A stretch of DNA of 64,000 bases. Source: Cytobacillus firmus DS1 (GTDB lineage Bacteria > Bacillota > Bacilli > Bacillales > Cytobacillaceae). Where the stretch lies: contig NZ_APVL01000009.1 of assembly GCF_000565285.1 (NCBI RefSeq), positions 62,001 to 126,000 on the forward strand. The letters are read 5' to 3'. A model generated the notes under the pieces. It worked only from the letters and a program-made list of their open reading frames with translations, was not told the DNA's origin and searched no databases. The position numbers and the translations under genes were made by a program. This document shows positions 37,073 to 46,360 of the stretch, in pieces; position 1 is the first letter of the stretch; every line of letters begins with the position of its first letter.

Positions 37073-37657
37073 TTAAATGACTTGTTCATTTTGCCTTTCG
37101 TGAACAACAGAGGTGTCTGCAAAAAGATCATGCAGTCCCTGTTTCTTCGGCAGGAAGGCCACAATGACATAGCCGATAAAAATGCTCACTGATATAAAAC
37201 GGCCGATCCATTCACGGAACAGAATTGTACCCCATGTCAGCTTTTCTCCTTTAAGATCTACTACTCTTAAACCAAATACCATTTTCCCGAGCGTTTGGCC
37301 AAAAAACTTTGTCATCAGTACAAAATAAGCGTAAAACGTAATGGCAGTTGCTATGGATATCGGAGCAAACAAATTGCTTTCATGCAAAGGAATATCCAAT
37401 GCTCTAAAAATAGGATTGATCAATATCCGGTCTACACTGCCAACCACAACCAAATCTAAAAGATAAGCCCAAAATCTCATCCAGAAACCGGCAAACCTGA
37501 TAGGTGCCGAAGCTTTTTGAATGGGGAGGGTTTCTGCCTGTGTGACCGTTTCCTTACGAGCCTGATCCTCTTCATTAAAGGCTGACTCGATCCCGCCTTC
37601 ATCCTGCTTTATATCAGGATGGGCAAGCTCTCTTTCATTCGGATCTTTTGCAGTCAT
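37073..37657 (-). CDS. yteJ: RDD family membrane protein YteJ
   Basis: A 194-residue RDD-domain protein. The first 50 residues are acidic and soluble. Three membrane segments follow (about 58-80, 95-118, 155-180), with the family pattern FAGFWMRFWAYLLDLVVV and the QTLGKMVFGLRVVD motif. It starts 15 bases past the sppA stop. The sppA-yteJ pair is conserved in Bacillus, and YteJ has been linked to inhibition of SppA there. Membrane location is likely. Confidence 0.88.
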   Translation of the reverse strand: MTAKDPNERELAHPDIKQDEGGIESAFNEEDQARKETVTQAETLPIQKASAPIRFAGFWMRFWAYLLDLVVVGSVDRILINPIFRALDIPLHESNLFAPISIATAITFYAYFVLMTKFFGQTLGKMVFGLRVVDLKGEKLTWGTILFREWIGRFISVSIFIGYVIVAFLPKKQGLHDLFADTSVVHERQNEQVI

Positions 37658-37672
37658 CTTTTCTCCCCCTCC

Positions 37673-38683
37673 CTATTCAGCATAAAGATACATTAAACGC
37701 GGTGAGTTTGGCTGTGATAACAACTTCATCACTCCTGCCATTTCCAGGTCATCACCCATGATTTTTCGCGCTCCCATGCTGAACATGGAGCCGAACCCGA
37801 AATTCTCAGTATATTTTACAACCTGCGCACCATTTAATTTATGGTCTTTCTTTAATTGTTCAATTACATCATCGTCATAGCCAAAACCATCAATCAGATT
37901 CAACTCTTTCGCCTGCCGCCCGTCATAAATGCGGCCGTCCGCAATTTCCTTCACCTGTTCCTCAGTTAATCCGCGGCCTTCCGAAATAACTTTAACAAAT
38001 CCCTCATATGAATTATTAATCATGGATTGAAGGATTTTTCTTTCCTCATCCGTCATCTCCCTAGTAGGACTCATGATATCTTTATATGGACCGCTTTTAA
38101 TCGTAACGAACTCGACACCATATTTTTCAGCAAGCCCAGCATAATTATAGCCCTGCATGATAACACCCAGAGAACCGGTCATTGTCTCGGGACTGGCAAA
38201 AATCTTGTCAGCCGGAGCGGATATATAATAGCCTCCTGATGCAGCCATTGATCCCATTGATATGTATACCGGCTTCTTTGTTTCTTTTTGGATTTCAATA
38301 ATCTTATCATGTATTTCGGCGCTTTCCACTACCCCTCCGCCTGGGGAATTAACCTTAATGACTATCGCCTTTACTGTGCTGTCTTCTTTTACATAATCAA
38401 GATTATCCATGAATCCTTTGTGATTATATCCCGGGCTTGCAAATAAAGAAGCGGCATCACCCGTATCCTGAATCACTCCATTCACATCCAGCACGGCAAT
38501 TTTTTTCTGTGCATTTCCCTCTTCAATGACTTCTTCCAAAAATGCTTCATTGCCTCCTGCAAACAGTTCATTTACCGAGCTTTCAAAATCTGTAAATGCA
38601 AATGCAGTCACGAAATTCAGCACAACGGAAAATACAAACAGACCTGCTGCTATTCCCAGTGCAGCCCAACGTTTTCCACTCAT
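37673..38683 (-). CDS. sppA: Signal peptide peptidase SppA
   Basis: A 336-residue membrane-anchored protease that degrades leftover signal peptides and is tied to antimicrobial peptide resistance in B. subtilis. An N-terminal anchor helix spans about 6-30. The catalytic dyad is Ser149 (GSMAASGGYY) and Lys201 (SGPYKD), with the same 52-residue spacing as in B. subtilis SppA. NSPGGGV forms the oxyanion region. ATG 38683 follows AGGAGG. It is upstream of yteJ. Confidence 0.95.
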   Translation of the reverse strand: MSGKRWAALGIAAGLFVFSVVLNFVTAFAFTDFESSVNELFAGGNEAFLEEVIEEGNAQKKIAVLDVNGVIQDTGDAASLFASPGYNHKGFMDNLDYVKEDSTVKAIVIKVNSPGGGVVESAEIHDKIIEIQKETKKPVYISMGSMAASGGYYISAPADKIFASPETMTGSLGVIMQGYNYAGLAEKYGVEFVTIKSGPYKDIMSPTREMTDEERKILQSMINNSYEGFVKVISEGRGLTEEQVKEIADGRIYDGRQAKELNLIDGFGYDDDVIEQLKKDHKLNGAQVVKYTENFGFGSMFSMGARKIMGDDLEMAGVMKLLSQPNSPRLMYLYAE

Positions 38684-38935
38684 TAAGAAATCCTCCTTTT
38701 AATATGCTTCCACCTATAACATAACCAGCCGCCTTGCTTGACTGATAATGACTACCGGAAAACCTATTTGTCACATAGTCTTCATACGTATAAAACTTTA
38801 AAAATGTTTCAAAAAAAGGTAAACTGAAATCAACATCCATAATCATAGCAAAATTTGAATTATTTAGGAAAGAAAATCATCAAGACATTTTCCACACTGA
38901 AATTTCATAACTTTCTTACTGCTGGAGGAATGAAT

Positions 38936-39736
38936 ATGCCTGAAAGACGCAATATATACTTTTATCACAAAAAAGATGAAGAAACGATGGAAAAAGTAGC
39001 ACCTCTTTACAGCCTGGCTGAGGAGCATGCCTTTACAATCGTCAATGACTTCAAAAAAGCCAATATCATTGTAAGCATAGGGGGAGACGGAACTTTTTTG
39101 CAGGCTGTCCGTAAAACCGGCTATAGAGATGATTGTTTATATGCGGGAATTTCAACGACTGGAAGCCTGAGCCTGTACTGTGATTTCCATCTTGATGATA
39201 CAGACAAGATGGTGGAGGCAATGACAAATGAACAAGTAGAAGTAAGACGCTATCCCACTATTGATGTTACAGTTGATGACCAGACATCCTTTCAGTGTTT
39301 AAATGAATTCAGCATCCGCTCCGCCATAATTAAAACACTTGTAATCGATGTCTTTATCGATGATCTCCATTTTGAAACCTTCCGCGGGGACGGAATGATT
39401 GTTGCCACTCCAACCGGAAGCACAGCATATAATAAGTCTGTAAACGGAGCTGTTGTTGACCCGCTGCTGCCATGCATGCAGGTGAGCGAACTCGCTTCAT
39501 TGAATAACAACCGCTATCGTACACTTGGATCCTCTTTTATCCTGAGCGGAAACCGGCAGCTGACTCTCAAAGTGGTTCAAGATGGCAATGACCATCCTAC
39601 AATGGGAATGGACAATGAAGCCCTAAGCATTCAGCATGTTGAAAAGATTGATATAAAACTAAGCAGCAAAATCATTAAGACCGTAAAACTGAAGGACAAT
39701 TCCTTCTGGGAAAAAGTGAAGAGGACATTTTTATAA
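38936..39736 (+). CDS. nadK: NAD kinase (second, YtdI type)
   Basis: A 266-residue NAD kinase making NADP. The GGDGT motif (SIGGDGTFLQAV), the LNEFSIRS segment and TPTGSTAYN are intact. ATG 38936 (MPERRNIYFYH) has GGAGG seven bases upstream; the in-frame ATG two codons earlier is too close to that site. It matches B. subtilis YtdI (PpnKB), one of two NAD kinases. It is divergent from sppA and stands alone. Confidence 0.94.
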   Translation: MPERRNIYFYHKKDEETMEKVAPLYSLAEEHAFTIVNDFKKANIIVSIGGDGTFLQAVRKTGYRDDCLYAGISTTGSLSLYCDFHLDDTDKMVEAMTNEQVEVRRYPTIDVTVDDQTSFQCLNEFSIRSAIIKTLVIDVFIDDLHFETFRGDGMIVATPTGSTAYNKSVNGAVVDPLLPCMQVSELASLNNNRYRTLGSSFILSGNRQLTLKVVQDGNDHPTMGMDNEALSIQHVEKIDIKLSSKIIKTVKLKDNSFWEKVKRTFL

Positions 39737-39782
39737 AAGGCTGTTTTCGCAAGGTTGTTTCTCTTTGTATATGATTTACTGA

Positions 39783-39973
39783 GTTGATTGTAGCAGAAGG
39801 TGCGAGATCCTCGAAAATGCTACCGCATTTTCTTCGTGCGGGGTTTTTTCAGGGAAGATTATTCAACGTCCTGCGGGGAGTAGCGGGACAGGTGAGACCC
39901 CCGCAGACGCGCAGCGTCGAGGAGGCTCAACGCCTGCCCCGCGGAAAGCGAGCAGCCTGGAGCGGAAATCAAC
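39783..39973. repeat. Interspersed repeat family C, copy 1
   Basis: The element starts GTTGATTG and ends GGAAATCAAC, so the ends are inverted. The core has GGTGAGACCCCCGCAGACGC and CCGCGGAAAGCGAG. A second copy in opposite orientation is at 44915-45095. Similar elements are widespread in Bacillaceae genomes, from memory. It lies in the 324-base gap between nadK and rarD; no gene is in it. Confidence 0.85.
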
Positions 39974-40021
39974 GGACAACATTGATAGGAAAAACAACAA
40001 TTTATACGAAAAGGGCCTTAT

Positions 40022-40060
40022 AAAAAAAGAGTTTCGCATGTCCGTGCGAAACTCTTTTTT
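40022..40060. terminator. Terminator between nadK and rarD
   Basis: AAAAAAGAGTTTCGCA and TGCGAAACTCTTTTTT form a 16-bp perfect stem around six bases, working in both directions. Confidence 0.9.
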
Positions 40061-40993
40061 CTATATGCCGATACCTTTTCCGCGCTTCAGTTTTGTTTCC
40101 CAATGGGCAAAAAGTTTTGTCCTCGAAACAGAGTAAATCGTTAAAGCCAGCCAGATAAACATAAAGGAAAGCATGTGAAGTTTTGTAAAGTGCTCATGAT
40201 AAACGAAGATTCCCAGAATCAGCGTAATTGTCGGCGCAATATACTGCAGAAAGCCAAGCATGGACATCGGTATCTTTTGAGCTCCTTTGGCAAAATACAA
40301 GAGCGGCACTGCTGTGGCTGCTCCTGCCCCAATCAGAAGCAAGTCGGTGCTTGGCGAAACATGCAGAAAAGCCTGCTTACCATTCATAAAAAGCATCACT
40401 ATATAAATAAATGCGATCGGAGTCACTACTAATGTTTCCAGCGTTAAGCCAATAGCCGAATCCACTTTTATAAGCTTTTTGGCCAGCCCGTAAAGGCCAA
40501 AGGATAATGCGAGAACAATGGCTATCCAGGGGAATCGCCCATAGCTGACAGTCAAAATCATAACTCCGGCAAACGCAATTCCAAAAGATACATATTGCGC
40601 AGGTGATAGTTTCTCTTTAAAAACCAGCATGCCCAGAATCACACTTACAAGCGGATTAATATAATAGCCAAGACTGGCCTCAATCATCTGATCGGTGTTG
40701 ACCGCCCAAATATATAAAAACCAGTTGGTGCTGATCAGAATGGAGGCGATCACAAGGGCGAAAAACTGCTTTTTGTTTGTTTTAAAACCTTTAAGTGTTG
40801 CAGCAAAAGCATTCCACTTTTTGGAGGCAAGCAAAATAATCAGCATAAAGAAGAATGACCAAAAAATCCTGTTAGCTAAAATTTCATCTGCTTGCACGTG
40901 GTCTACCAACTTCCAATAAATGGGCAAAATCCCCCATAAAAAGTAGGCAAACCCTGCGTATAGAGCTCCCATTTGCACTTCATTATTTTTCAT
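40061..40993 (-). CDS. rarD: EamA family transporter RarD
   Basis: A 310-residue polytopic protein with about ten membrane helices, of the RarD branch of the EamA/DMT superfamily. The start (GALYAGFAYFLWGILPIYWK) and the loop VQADEILANRIFWSF are characteristic. Substrate is unknown; E. coli RarD is named after chloramphenicol sensitivity. ATG 40993 follows GAGGAATTG. Confidence 0.9.
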   Translation of the reverse strand: MKNNEVQMGALYAGFAYFLWGILPIYWKLVDHVQADEILANRIFWSFFFMLIILLASKKWNAFAATLKGFKTNKKQFFALVIASILISTNWFLYIWAVNTDQMIEASLGYYINPLVSVILGMLVFKEKLSPAQYVSFGIAFAGVMILTVSYGRFPWIAIVLALSFGLYGLAKKLIKVDSAIGLTLETLVVTPIAFIYIVMLFMNGKQAFLHVSPSTDLLLIGAGAATAVPLLYFAKGAQKIPMSMLGFLQYIAPTITLILGIFVYHEHFTKLHMLSFMFIWLALTIYSVSRTKLFAHWETKLKRGKGIGI

Positions 40994-41083
40994 TGCAATT
41001 CCTCAATTCTTTCTAGTATCGAAATATTTATATTATAAGTCTGCCTTAAAAATGTTTGCAATCATTTTTTCCTGCCAAAAAGA

Positions 41084-41118
41084 ATGCCAGGCACCTATTT
41101 GTATAAGTACCTGACATT
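41084..41118 (-). terminator. Terminator after the amidohydrolase gene
   Basis: On the minus strand TGTCAGGTAC and GTGCCTGGCA pair with G-U pairs around a loop, and TTCTTTTTGG follows. Confidence 0.65.
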
Positions 41119-41123
41119 TTCAT

Positions 41124-42719
41124 TTATCTTTCGTATACTATTTTTCCGTCAATAACGGTTTTGTTTACGGTAACGGCTGCAATTTGTCCTATTGGCATTT
41201 TAAAAATATCTTCATTTAAAATAGTGAAATCGGCCAGATACCCTTCTTGTATGACACCTCTATCATTTTCATGGGAGGCAGCATATGCACTGCCTTTTGT
41301 GAATAAGCATACTGCTTCATAAACAGATAATGCTTCACTTGGATAATAGACTGTGTTATGCGGGTCATCTATGTTTGTTCTCGTAACAGCTGCATGAATT
41401 CCAAGAAATGGATTGGCAGGCTCAATCGGTGCGTCAGAGCCTCCTGCACAATGTACTCCCTCTTTCAGCAGTGTCTTCCATGCATAGCAATACTTCATAT
41501 TTTCTTCACCAATACGGTCGATCACCCAGGGAAAGTCGGAGGCTGTAAATCTCGGCTGGATATCAAGGATTAAAGGCAGTTTTTTAGCCCTTTCAATAAG
41601 CTCCTTGTGCAATATTTGGGCATGAATCAGTCTGTCTCGCCCCAGACCTTCCAATGGATGCTTTTCTATTGCATTTAATGCCATTTCAAATGCCAAATCT
41701 CCAATCGTATGGATGGCAACTGGCATTTCATGATTGCGGGCTTTCTCCACTAGGGCATCAAGCTGCTCCTGTGAGAAAATAGCAACTCCTGAAGTGGATG
41801 GGTCATCTGCATAAGGATGGCTTAATAAAGCTGTTCTTCCCCCCAATGCTCCATCGGCAAATATCTTCATAGCACCAAACTCTATATGTTTACTTCCCGC
41901 TAAAAATCCTCCGCCTGATTCCTTCATTTCATCAGCAACTTCATGATGAACCAGCAGATGTGCCCTGAAAGAAAGACCTTCCTCCTCAATTACCTGCTTG
42001 AAGGCCTGATAGGTCTGGGAAAACCCTCCATAATAATTGAGATCCTCAGTATGCCCTCCTGTCAATCCGAGCTTATAGGCATCTTTAATAGCAGCGTGAA
42101 GCGCCTTCCTTAAATACCCTTCGGAGACAGCAGGCATCACATTGTATAAAAGCTCTTGGGCCTGATCCTTCAAAAGTCCATTTAGTTTTCCAAATTCATC
42201 TTTTTCAATTACTCCTCCAGGAGGGCATTCAGTATCTTCAGTAATATTTGCCTTGGATAATCCAAGAGAATTGACTGCAAGAGCATGTCTGCACACACGT
42301 TTCAGCATAACAGGATGATTGGGAACATATTGGTCCAGCTCTGAAGCATATATAGGCTCCGGCAAATCCCATAAATTTTCATTCCAGCCTTCCCCAATGA
42401 CCCACTCTCCCTCATCTATTGTCTCTGAGAATTGCTTTACAGCCAGAAGAACTTCCTGCTTTGATGTGTGCTCAGATAAGTCGAGCCTTATCAGCCTTTC
42501 GCCATGCCCGATGAGGTGCATATGGCTATCCACAAATCCCGGCAGCATGGTGCTTCCCTGCAGATCGATCTCCTTTTGAATCTCTTCTTTATACTTATCC
42601 CTTAAATCTCCCAAGGCGCCAATCTCAATAATTTGGCTGCCTTCTGTATAAACGGCCTCTATCTGATGGCCTTCCTGCTGAAGGGTATATATCGGCCCCC
42701 CGTGCCATAGCATTCCCAT
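41124..42719 (-). CDS. ytcJ: Amidohydrolase YtcJ
   Basis: A 531-residue metal-dependent amidohydrolase of the YtcJ branch (amidohydrolase_3). The metal motif DSHMHLIGHG is near residue 63, HTIGDLAFEMALNA and CAGGSDAPIEPANPF provide later ligands, and the C-terminal strand region GYLADFTILNEDIF closes the composite domain. The substrate is not known. ATG 42719 has AAAGGAG ten bases upstream; M3 is an alternative. It follows the acyl-CoA synthetase gene in no clear operon, since a terminator lies between them. Confidence 0.9.
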   Translation of the reverse strand: MGMLWHGGPIYTLQQEGHQIEAVYTEGSQIIEIGALGDLRDKYKEEIQKEIDLQGSTMLPGFVDSHMHLIGHGERLIRLDLSEHTSKQEVLLAVKQFSETIDEGEWVIGEGWNENLWDLPEPIYASELDQYVPNHPVMLKRVCRHALAVNSLGLSKANITEDTECPPGGVIEKDEFGKLNGLLKDQAQELLYNVMPAVSEGYLRKALHAAIKDAYKLGLTGGHTEDLNYYGGFSQTYQAFKQVIEEEGLSFRAHLLVHHEVADEMKESGGGFLAGSKHIEFGAMKIFADGALGGRTALLSHPYADDPSTSGVAIFSQEQLDALVEKARNHEMPVAIHTIGDLAFEMALNAIEKHPLEGLGRDRLIHAQILHKELIERAKKLPLILDIQPRFTASDFPWVIDRIGEENMKYCYAWKTLLKEGVHCAGGSDAPIEPANPFLGIHAAVTRTNIDDPHNTVYYPSEALSVYEAVCLFTKGSAYAASHENDRGVIQEGYLADFTILNEDIFKMPIGQIAAVTVNKTVIDGKIVYER

Positions 42720-42771
42720 AAAATCTTTTCTCCTTTAATATACTAAAATTTCACATTTACCATAGTATAAC

Positions 42772-42803
42772 AAAAATACAGGCGGAATTCCGCCTGTATT
42801 TTT
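42772..42803. terminator. Bidirectional terminator after the acyl-CoA synthetase gene
   Basis: AAAAATACAGGCGG and CCGCCTGTATTTTT form a long perfect palindrome with an AATT centre. Confidence 0.85.
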
Positions 42804-42811
42804 CAAAGCAT

Positions 42812-44401
42812 TCAGTTTTGCGCTGAAGCAGTTTCCGCTTCTTTTTTCCGCAATTCCACACGCATGATTTTTCCAGAAGTCGTTTTTGGCAGCTCAGATA
42901 AAAACTCAATTTTCCGAGGATATTTATAAGGAGCTGTCAGCTCTTTTACATGCTCCTGGAGCTCTGAAACAAGATTAGGATTGTTTTGGTCGACACCCTC
43001 CCTTAATACAACGAATGCCTTAACAATCAACCCGCGCACTTCATCAGGACTTCCTACAACTGCACATTCAGCTACATACGGATGTTTTACAAGTGCGTCT
43101 TCCACCTCGAATGGTCCGATCGTATAGCCTGAGCTGATAATAATATCATCACCGCGGCCTTCAAACCAGAAATATCCATCTTTATCTTTCTTTGCTTTAT
43201 CTCCGGTAATATAGTAATCACCGCGGAATTGCATAGCAGTTCTTTCCGGGTCTTTATAATAATTTTTAAAGAGTGCAGGAGTTTCTACATGGACAGCGAT
43301 ATCTCCTGTCTCCCCCACTGCACATACTTCACCGTCTTCATTTATAATGTCTACTCTGTTGCCTGGAGTTGGTTTGCCCATTGATCCTGCTTTTAACTCC
43401 ATATCCTTTGTAATGCCGACAAGCAGGGTATTTTCAGTCTGTCCATACCCATCACGGACATTCACGTTAAAATGCTTCTTAAATGTTTCAATCACTTCCC
43501 GGTTGAGCGGTTCACCCGCCGAAACAGCACTATGAAGCGCCGGCAGGTTGTATTCATGAATATTGTCAGCCTTTGCCATCAGCCTGTATTCAGTCGGTGT
43601 ACAGCAAAGGACATTGACCTTATAATCCTCTAATAGCTGCAAATATTTTTTCGGTTCAAATTTTCCATTGTAGACAACTCCGGTGGCACCAGAACCGAGA
43701 ACGGAAAGGAACGGGCTCCATATCCACTTTTGCCAGCCAGGGCCTGCAGTTGCCCATACTGTATCACCTTCATTAATGCATAACCAGTTCGGTGCTGCTG
43801 TTTTTAGGTGAGCATATGCCCAGCCATGTGTATGTACTACACCTTTAGGGTTTCCGGTTGTTCCTGATGTATACGAAAGAAATGCCATGTCTTCCCGTGA
43901 GGTATCAGCCAATGAAAGTTCCGGTGAAGCCTGTTTCATCTCCTCGTCCAGACCGATCCAGCCATCAGCATTTCCGCCAATCACAAATTTCGGCAGGGCT
44001 TCTGCTTCCTTAATATCCTTAAATTGGTCAACATATGGATAATAACTTACAATCGCTTTAACATCGCCATGATTAATGCGGTATTGCAGATCTTTCGAAC
44101 GAAGCATTTCTGAACTTGGTATAACAACAATTCCCGCTTTTAGTGATGCAATGTAAACCTGATACGCCTCAATCAGTCTTGGAACAATGATAAGAATAAC
44201 ATCCCCTTTATTCAAACCATTTTCTAAGAAAACGTTTCCAATTTTGTTTGCATTGTGAATCAGTTCACTGTATGTAATCTCTTTCTTTTCTCCATGCTCA
44301 TCTTCCCACTTAATTGCAAGTTTGTCCTTATCTCCGGCAAACCGCTCCATTTCTGATACGAGATTGTACTTCTCCGGTGCGATTAAGTCTTCCCGTTTCA
44401 T
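42812..44401 (-). CDS. mbcS: Acyl-CoA synthetase (MbcS type)
   Basis: A 529-residue AMP-forming acyl-CoA synthetase. The ATP/AMP motif is SYTSGTTGNPKGVVHTHGW near residue 170. DGYGQTENT, YYITGDKAKKD and the C-terminal PKTTSGKIMR with catalytic Lys are present. I chose ATG 44401 (MKREDLIAPEKYN) with GGGGGAG upstream; a reading to 44443 has no site. B. subtilis YtcI is the likely orthologue, linked to branched short-chain acids by annotation. AcsA at the right edge is a relative. Confidence 0.92.
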   Translation of the reverse strand: MKREDLIAPEKYNLVSEMERFAGDKDKLAIKWEDEHGEKKEITYSELIHNANKIGNVFLENGLNKGDVILIIVPRLIEAYQVYIASLKAGIVVIPSSEMLRSKDLQYRINHGDVKAIVSYYPYVDQFKDIKEAEALPKFVIGGNADGWIGLDEEMKQASPELSLADTSREDMAFLSYTSGTTGNPKGVVHTHGWAYAHLKTAAPNWLCINEGDTVWATAGPGWQKWIWSPFLSVLGSGATGVVYNGKFEPKKYLQLLEDYKVNVLCCTPTEYRLMAKADNIHEYNLPALHSAVSAGEPLNREVIETFKKHFNVNVRDGYGQTENTLLVGITKDMELKAGSMGKPTPGNRVDIINEDGEVCAVGETGDIAVHVETPALFKNYYKDPERTAMQFRGDYYITGDKAKKDKDGYFWFEGRGDDIIISSGYTIGPFEVEDALVKHPYVAECAVVGSPDEVRGLIVKAFVVLREGVDQNNPNLVSELQEHVKELTAPYKYPRKIEFLSELPKTTSGKIMRVELRKKEAETASAQN

Positions 44402-44531
44402 CAAATCTCCCCCTGACAAAGTCTTTTTCCGGTGTATAAACATGGCTGTAAGTTCTATAGAAATTATTATACTAAATTATTATAAAATTTAAAATTATTT
44501 ATTTTTTTGAAAGTATTTCATGCACATAAAT

Positions 44532-44558
44532 AAGGAGCAGGAATAATTCCTGCTCCTT
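44532..44558 (-). terminator. Terminator after sspA
   Basis: AAGGAGCAGGAA and TTCCTGCTCCTT form a 12-bp perfect stem with a three-base loop; TTATTTATG follows on the minus strand. Confidence 0.85.
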
Positions 44559-44578
44559 GTAGCCATATTATTTAATTA

Positions 44579-44782
44579 TTATCTTTGGAAACCGCCTAAT
44601 TGCTGTTCAGCCATCTGAACTAAACGCTTAGTGATTTCTCCACCTACAGAACCGTTAGCGCGAGAAGTAGTTTCAGCACCAAGGTTTACACCGAATTCAG
44701 TAGCGATTTCGTACTTCATTTGGTCAAGAGCCTGTTGTACTCCAGGAACTAGAAGTTGGTTTGAGCTGTTGTTGTTTGCCAT
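44579..44782 (-). CDS. sspA: Alpha/beta-type small acid-soluble spore protein
   Basis: A 67-residue SASP that coats and protects forespore DNA. The two family motifs are present: the GPR protease site region [19 protein letters not shown] and the C-terminal [23 protein letters not shown] 44782 ([11 protein letters not shown]) follows AAGGAGG; a longer frame to 44824 has no support. A sigma-G promoter lies 25-55 bases upstream and a strong terminator follows, so this is a single-gene forespore unit. Confidence 0.97.
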   Translation of the reverse strand: MANNNSSNQLLVPGVQQALDQMKYEIATEFGVNLGAETTSRANGSVGGEITKRLVQMAEQQLGGFQR

Positions 44783-44806
44783 GTGATTTTCACCTCCTTG
44801 TGAGTA

Positions 44807-44837
44807 TAGAATGTGTAGAATCACATGGCCATATACA
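44807..44837 (-). promoter_or_regulatory. Sigma-G promoter of sspA
   Basis: On the minus strand TGTATA, an 18-base spacer and CATTCTA. The -10 fits the sigma-G consensus CATWMTA fully and the -35 fits TGMATA at five of six. Its position 25 bases from the start codon is as expected for an ssp gene. Confidence 0.8.
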
Positions 44838-44914
44838 CTATTTAATTGGTAATTGTTGTATTATTTTTTGAAGTTAAAATTAACAATTGCTGTTGCATCA
44901 TTTAGATGAAGCCC

Positions 44915-45095
44915 GTTGATTTCCACTGCGGTCACTTGCTTTCCGCGGGGAGGAACAGAGCTCCTCGGCTTCGTCTGCGGGGTCTCCCGCTCCCTCTCCT
45001 CACGCAGGACATTGAATATGCTTCCCCGAATGAACACCGCACGAAGAAAATGCGTCAGCATTTTCGAGGATCAAGTGCCCTCCGCTACAATCAAC
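44915..45095. repeat. Interspersed repeat family C, copy 2, inverted
   Basis: Reverse complement of 39783-39973 with scattered differences. It keeps the GTTGATT/AATCAAC ends, the GCATTTTCTTCGTGCGG segment and the CCCCGCGGAAAGC core. It lies between sspA and thiI in the 369-base gap, which holds no gene. Confidence 0.85.
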
Positions 45096-45151
45096 TCAGC
45101 AAAATAAAACCTGTATCCATCTACCACTTTAAACATTATCCCGAATGTAAA

Positions 45152-46360
45152 TTAAAATAATTCCCCAAAAGAGTCTTCATTGCGCGATTGAGGTTTAATA
45201 ACCAGCTTTTCGGTGCCTTCGACTGCTTTTGCGATTAGAGGTTCGAAATCAACAAAGCTTTCAAAGCGGCGGACTTTGTCGCGTTTTGGTTTTGTTTTTG
45301 GTGATGAAGGAACAAAAACGGTACAGCAGTCTTCAAATGGCCTGATCGATATATCGTGCGTATCAATGGTTTGGGCAATGTCGATGATTTCTGATTTATC
45401 CATTGTGATCAGCGGCCGCAGGATAGGTGTTGTCGTGACATCGTTAATGGCAAACATGCTCTCAATTGTCTGGCTTGCTACCTGTCCAAGGCTTTCCCCG
45501 GTGATGATGGCCAGGCCATCGTTTTTATCGCGGATTTCATCAGTGATCCGGAGCATCAACCTTCTGGTAGTTGTCATCGTATAATTCGACGGAACCTGCT
45601 GATGGATCAGCTGCTGGATTTCTGTAAATGGAACAATATGGAGAACAACGGTTCCAGCAATATTCGCAAGTTTTTCTGTCAAATCAATTACTTTTTGCTT
45701 CGCGCGCTCACTCGTGAAAGGCGGGCTATGAAAATGGACAGCTTCAATTTCCAAACCTCTCTTCATGGATAAATAACCTGCTACCGGGCTGTCAATTCCC
45801 CCGGAGAGCATAAGCATGGCTTTTCCGCTTGAACCTGCAGGAAGTCCGCCAGCCCCCTCAATGGTTTCGCATGATAAGTAAGCCGCTTCTTCGCGAACTT
45901 CAATCTGCAGATTGATATCCGGTTTTTTTACGTTCACTTTTAGACCCGGCACATTCTTCAGGAGGTGCCCGCCAAATTCATGATTAAGTTCGTCAGTATT
46001 TAAAGGAAAGCCTTTATCGGCTCTCTTAGCCGTAATCTTGAAAGTCTTTCCTTCATCAAAATGTTTTAAAAATAACGCCAATGCTGCAGCTTTCATTTCT
46101 TCGATATCTTTATTGACTTTCACAGCAGGACTGAATGACTGAATGCCAAAGATGCCTTTAAGGCGATCAGCAACCTCTCTGCCATCAGCACCATTCAAAA
46201 CGACGTACATTCGGTCTCTTGTAGATTCTATCTTGATGCCGGGAAATTCATTCAGCACATCGTATATGCTTTTTCTAAGTTTATCGACAAACTTATTGCG
46301 GTTTCTGCCTTTTGTGGAGATTTCTCCATATCTTATAAGTATACGATCATAATTTATCAT
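45152..46360 (-). CDS. thiI: tRNA 4-thiouridine synthetase ThiI
   Basis: A 402-residue enzyme that puts sulfur on U8 of tRNA. It has an N-terminal ferredoxin-like region (YDRILIRYGEISTKGRNR), a THUMP domain to about residue 165, and a PP-loop ATPase domain with SGGIDSPVAGYL. The rhodanese domain of the E. coli protein is absent, as is usual in Bacillus. Its start overlaps the nifS stop by four bases, so the dedicated sulfur donor is made with it. Confidence 0.96.
   Translation of the reverse strand: MINYDRILIRYGEISTKGRNRNKFVDKLRKSIYDVLNEFPGIKIESTRDRMYVVLNGADGREVADRLKGIFGIQSFSPAVKVNKDIEEMKAAALALFLKHFDEGKTFKITAKRADKGFPLNTDELNHEFGGHLLKNVPGLKVNVKKPDINLQIEVREEAAYLSCETIEGAGGLPAGSSGKAMLMLSGGIDSPVAGYLSMKRGLEIEAVHFHSPPFTSERAKQKVIDLTEKLANIAGTVVLHIVPFTEIQQLIHQQVPSNYTMTTTRRLMLRITDEIRDKNDGLAIITGESLGQVASQTIESMFAINDVTTTPILRPLITMDKSEIIDIAQTIDTHDISIRPFEDCCTVFVPSSPKTKPKRDKVRRFESFVDFEPLIAKAVEGTEKLVIKPQSRNEDSFGELF

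Noticed and set aside
39784..40023. A 79-codon open frame between nadK and rarD
   Set aside because: It covers the family C repeat and has no ribosome binding site.
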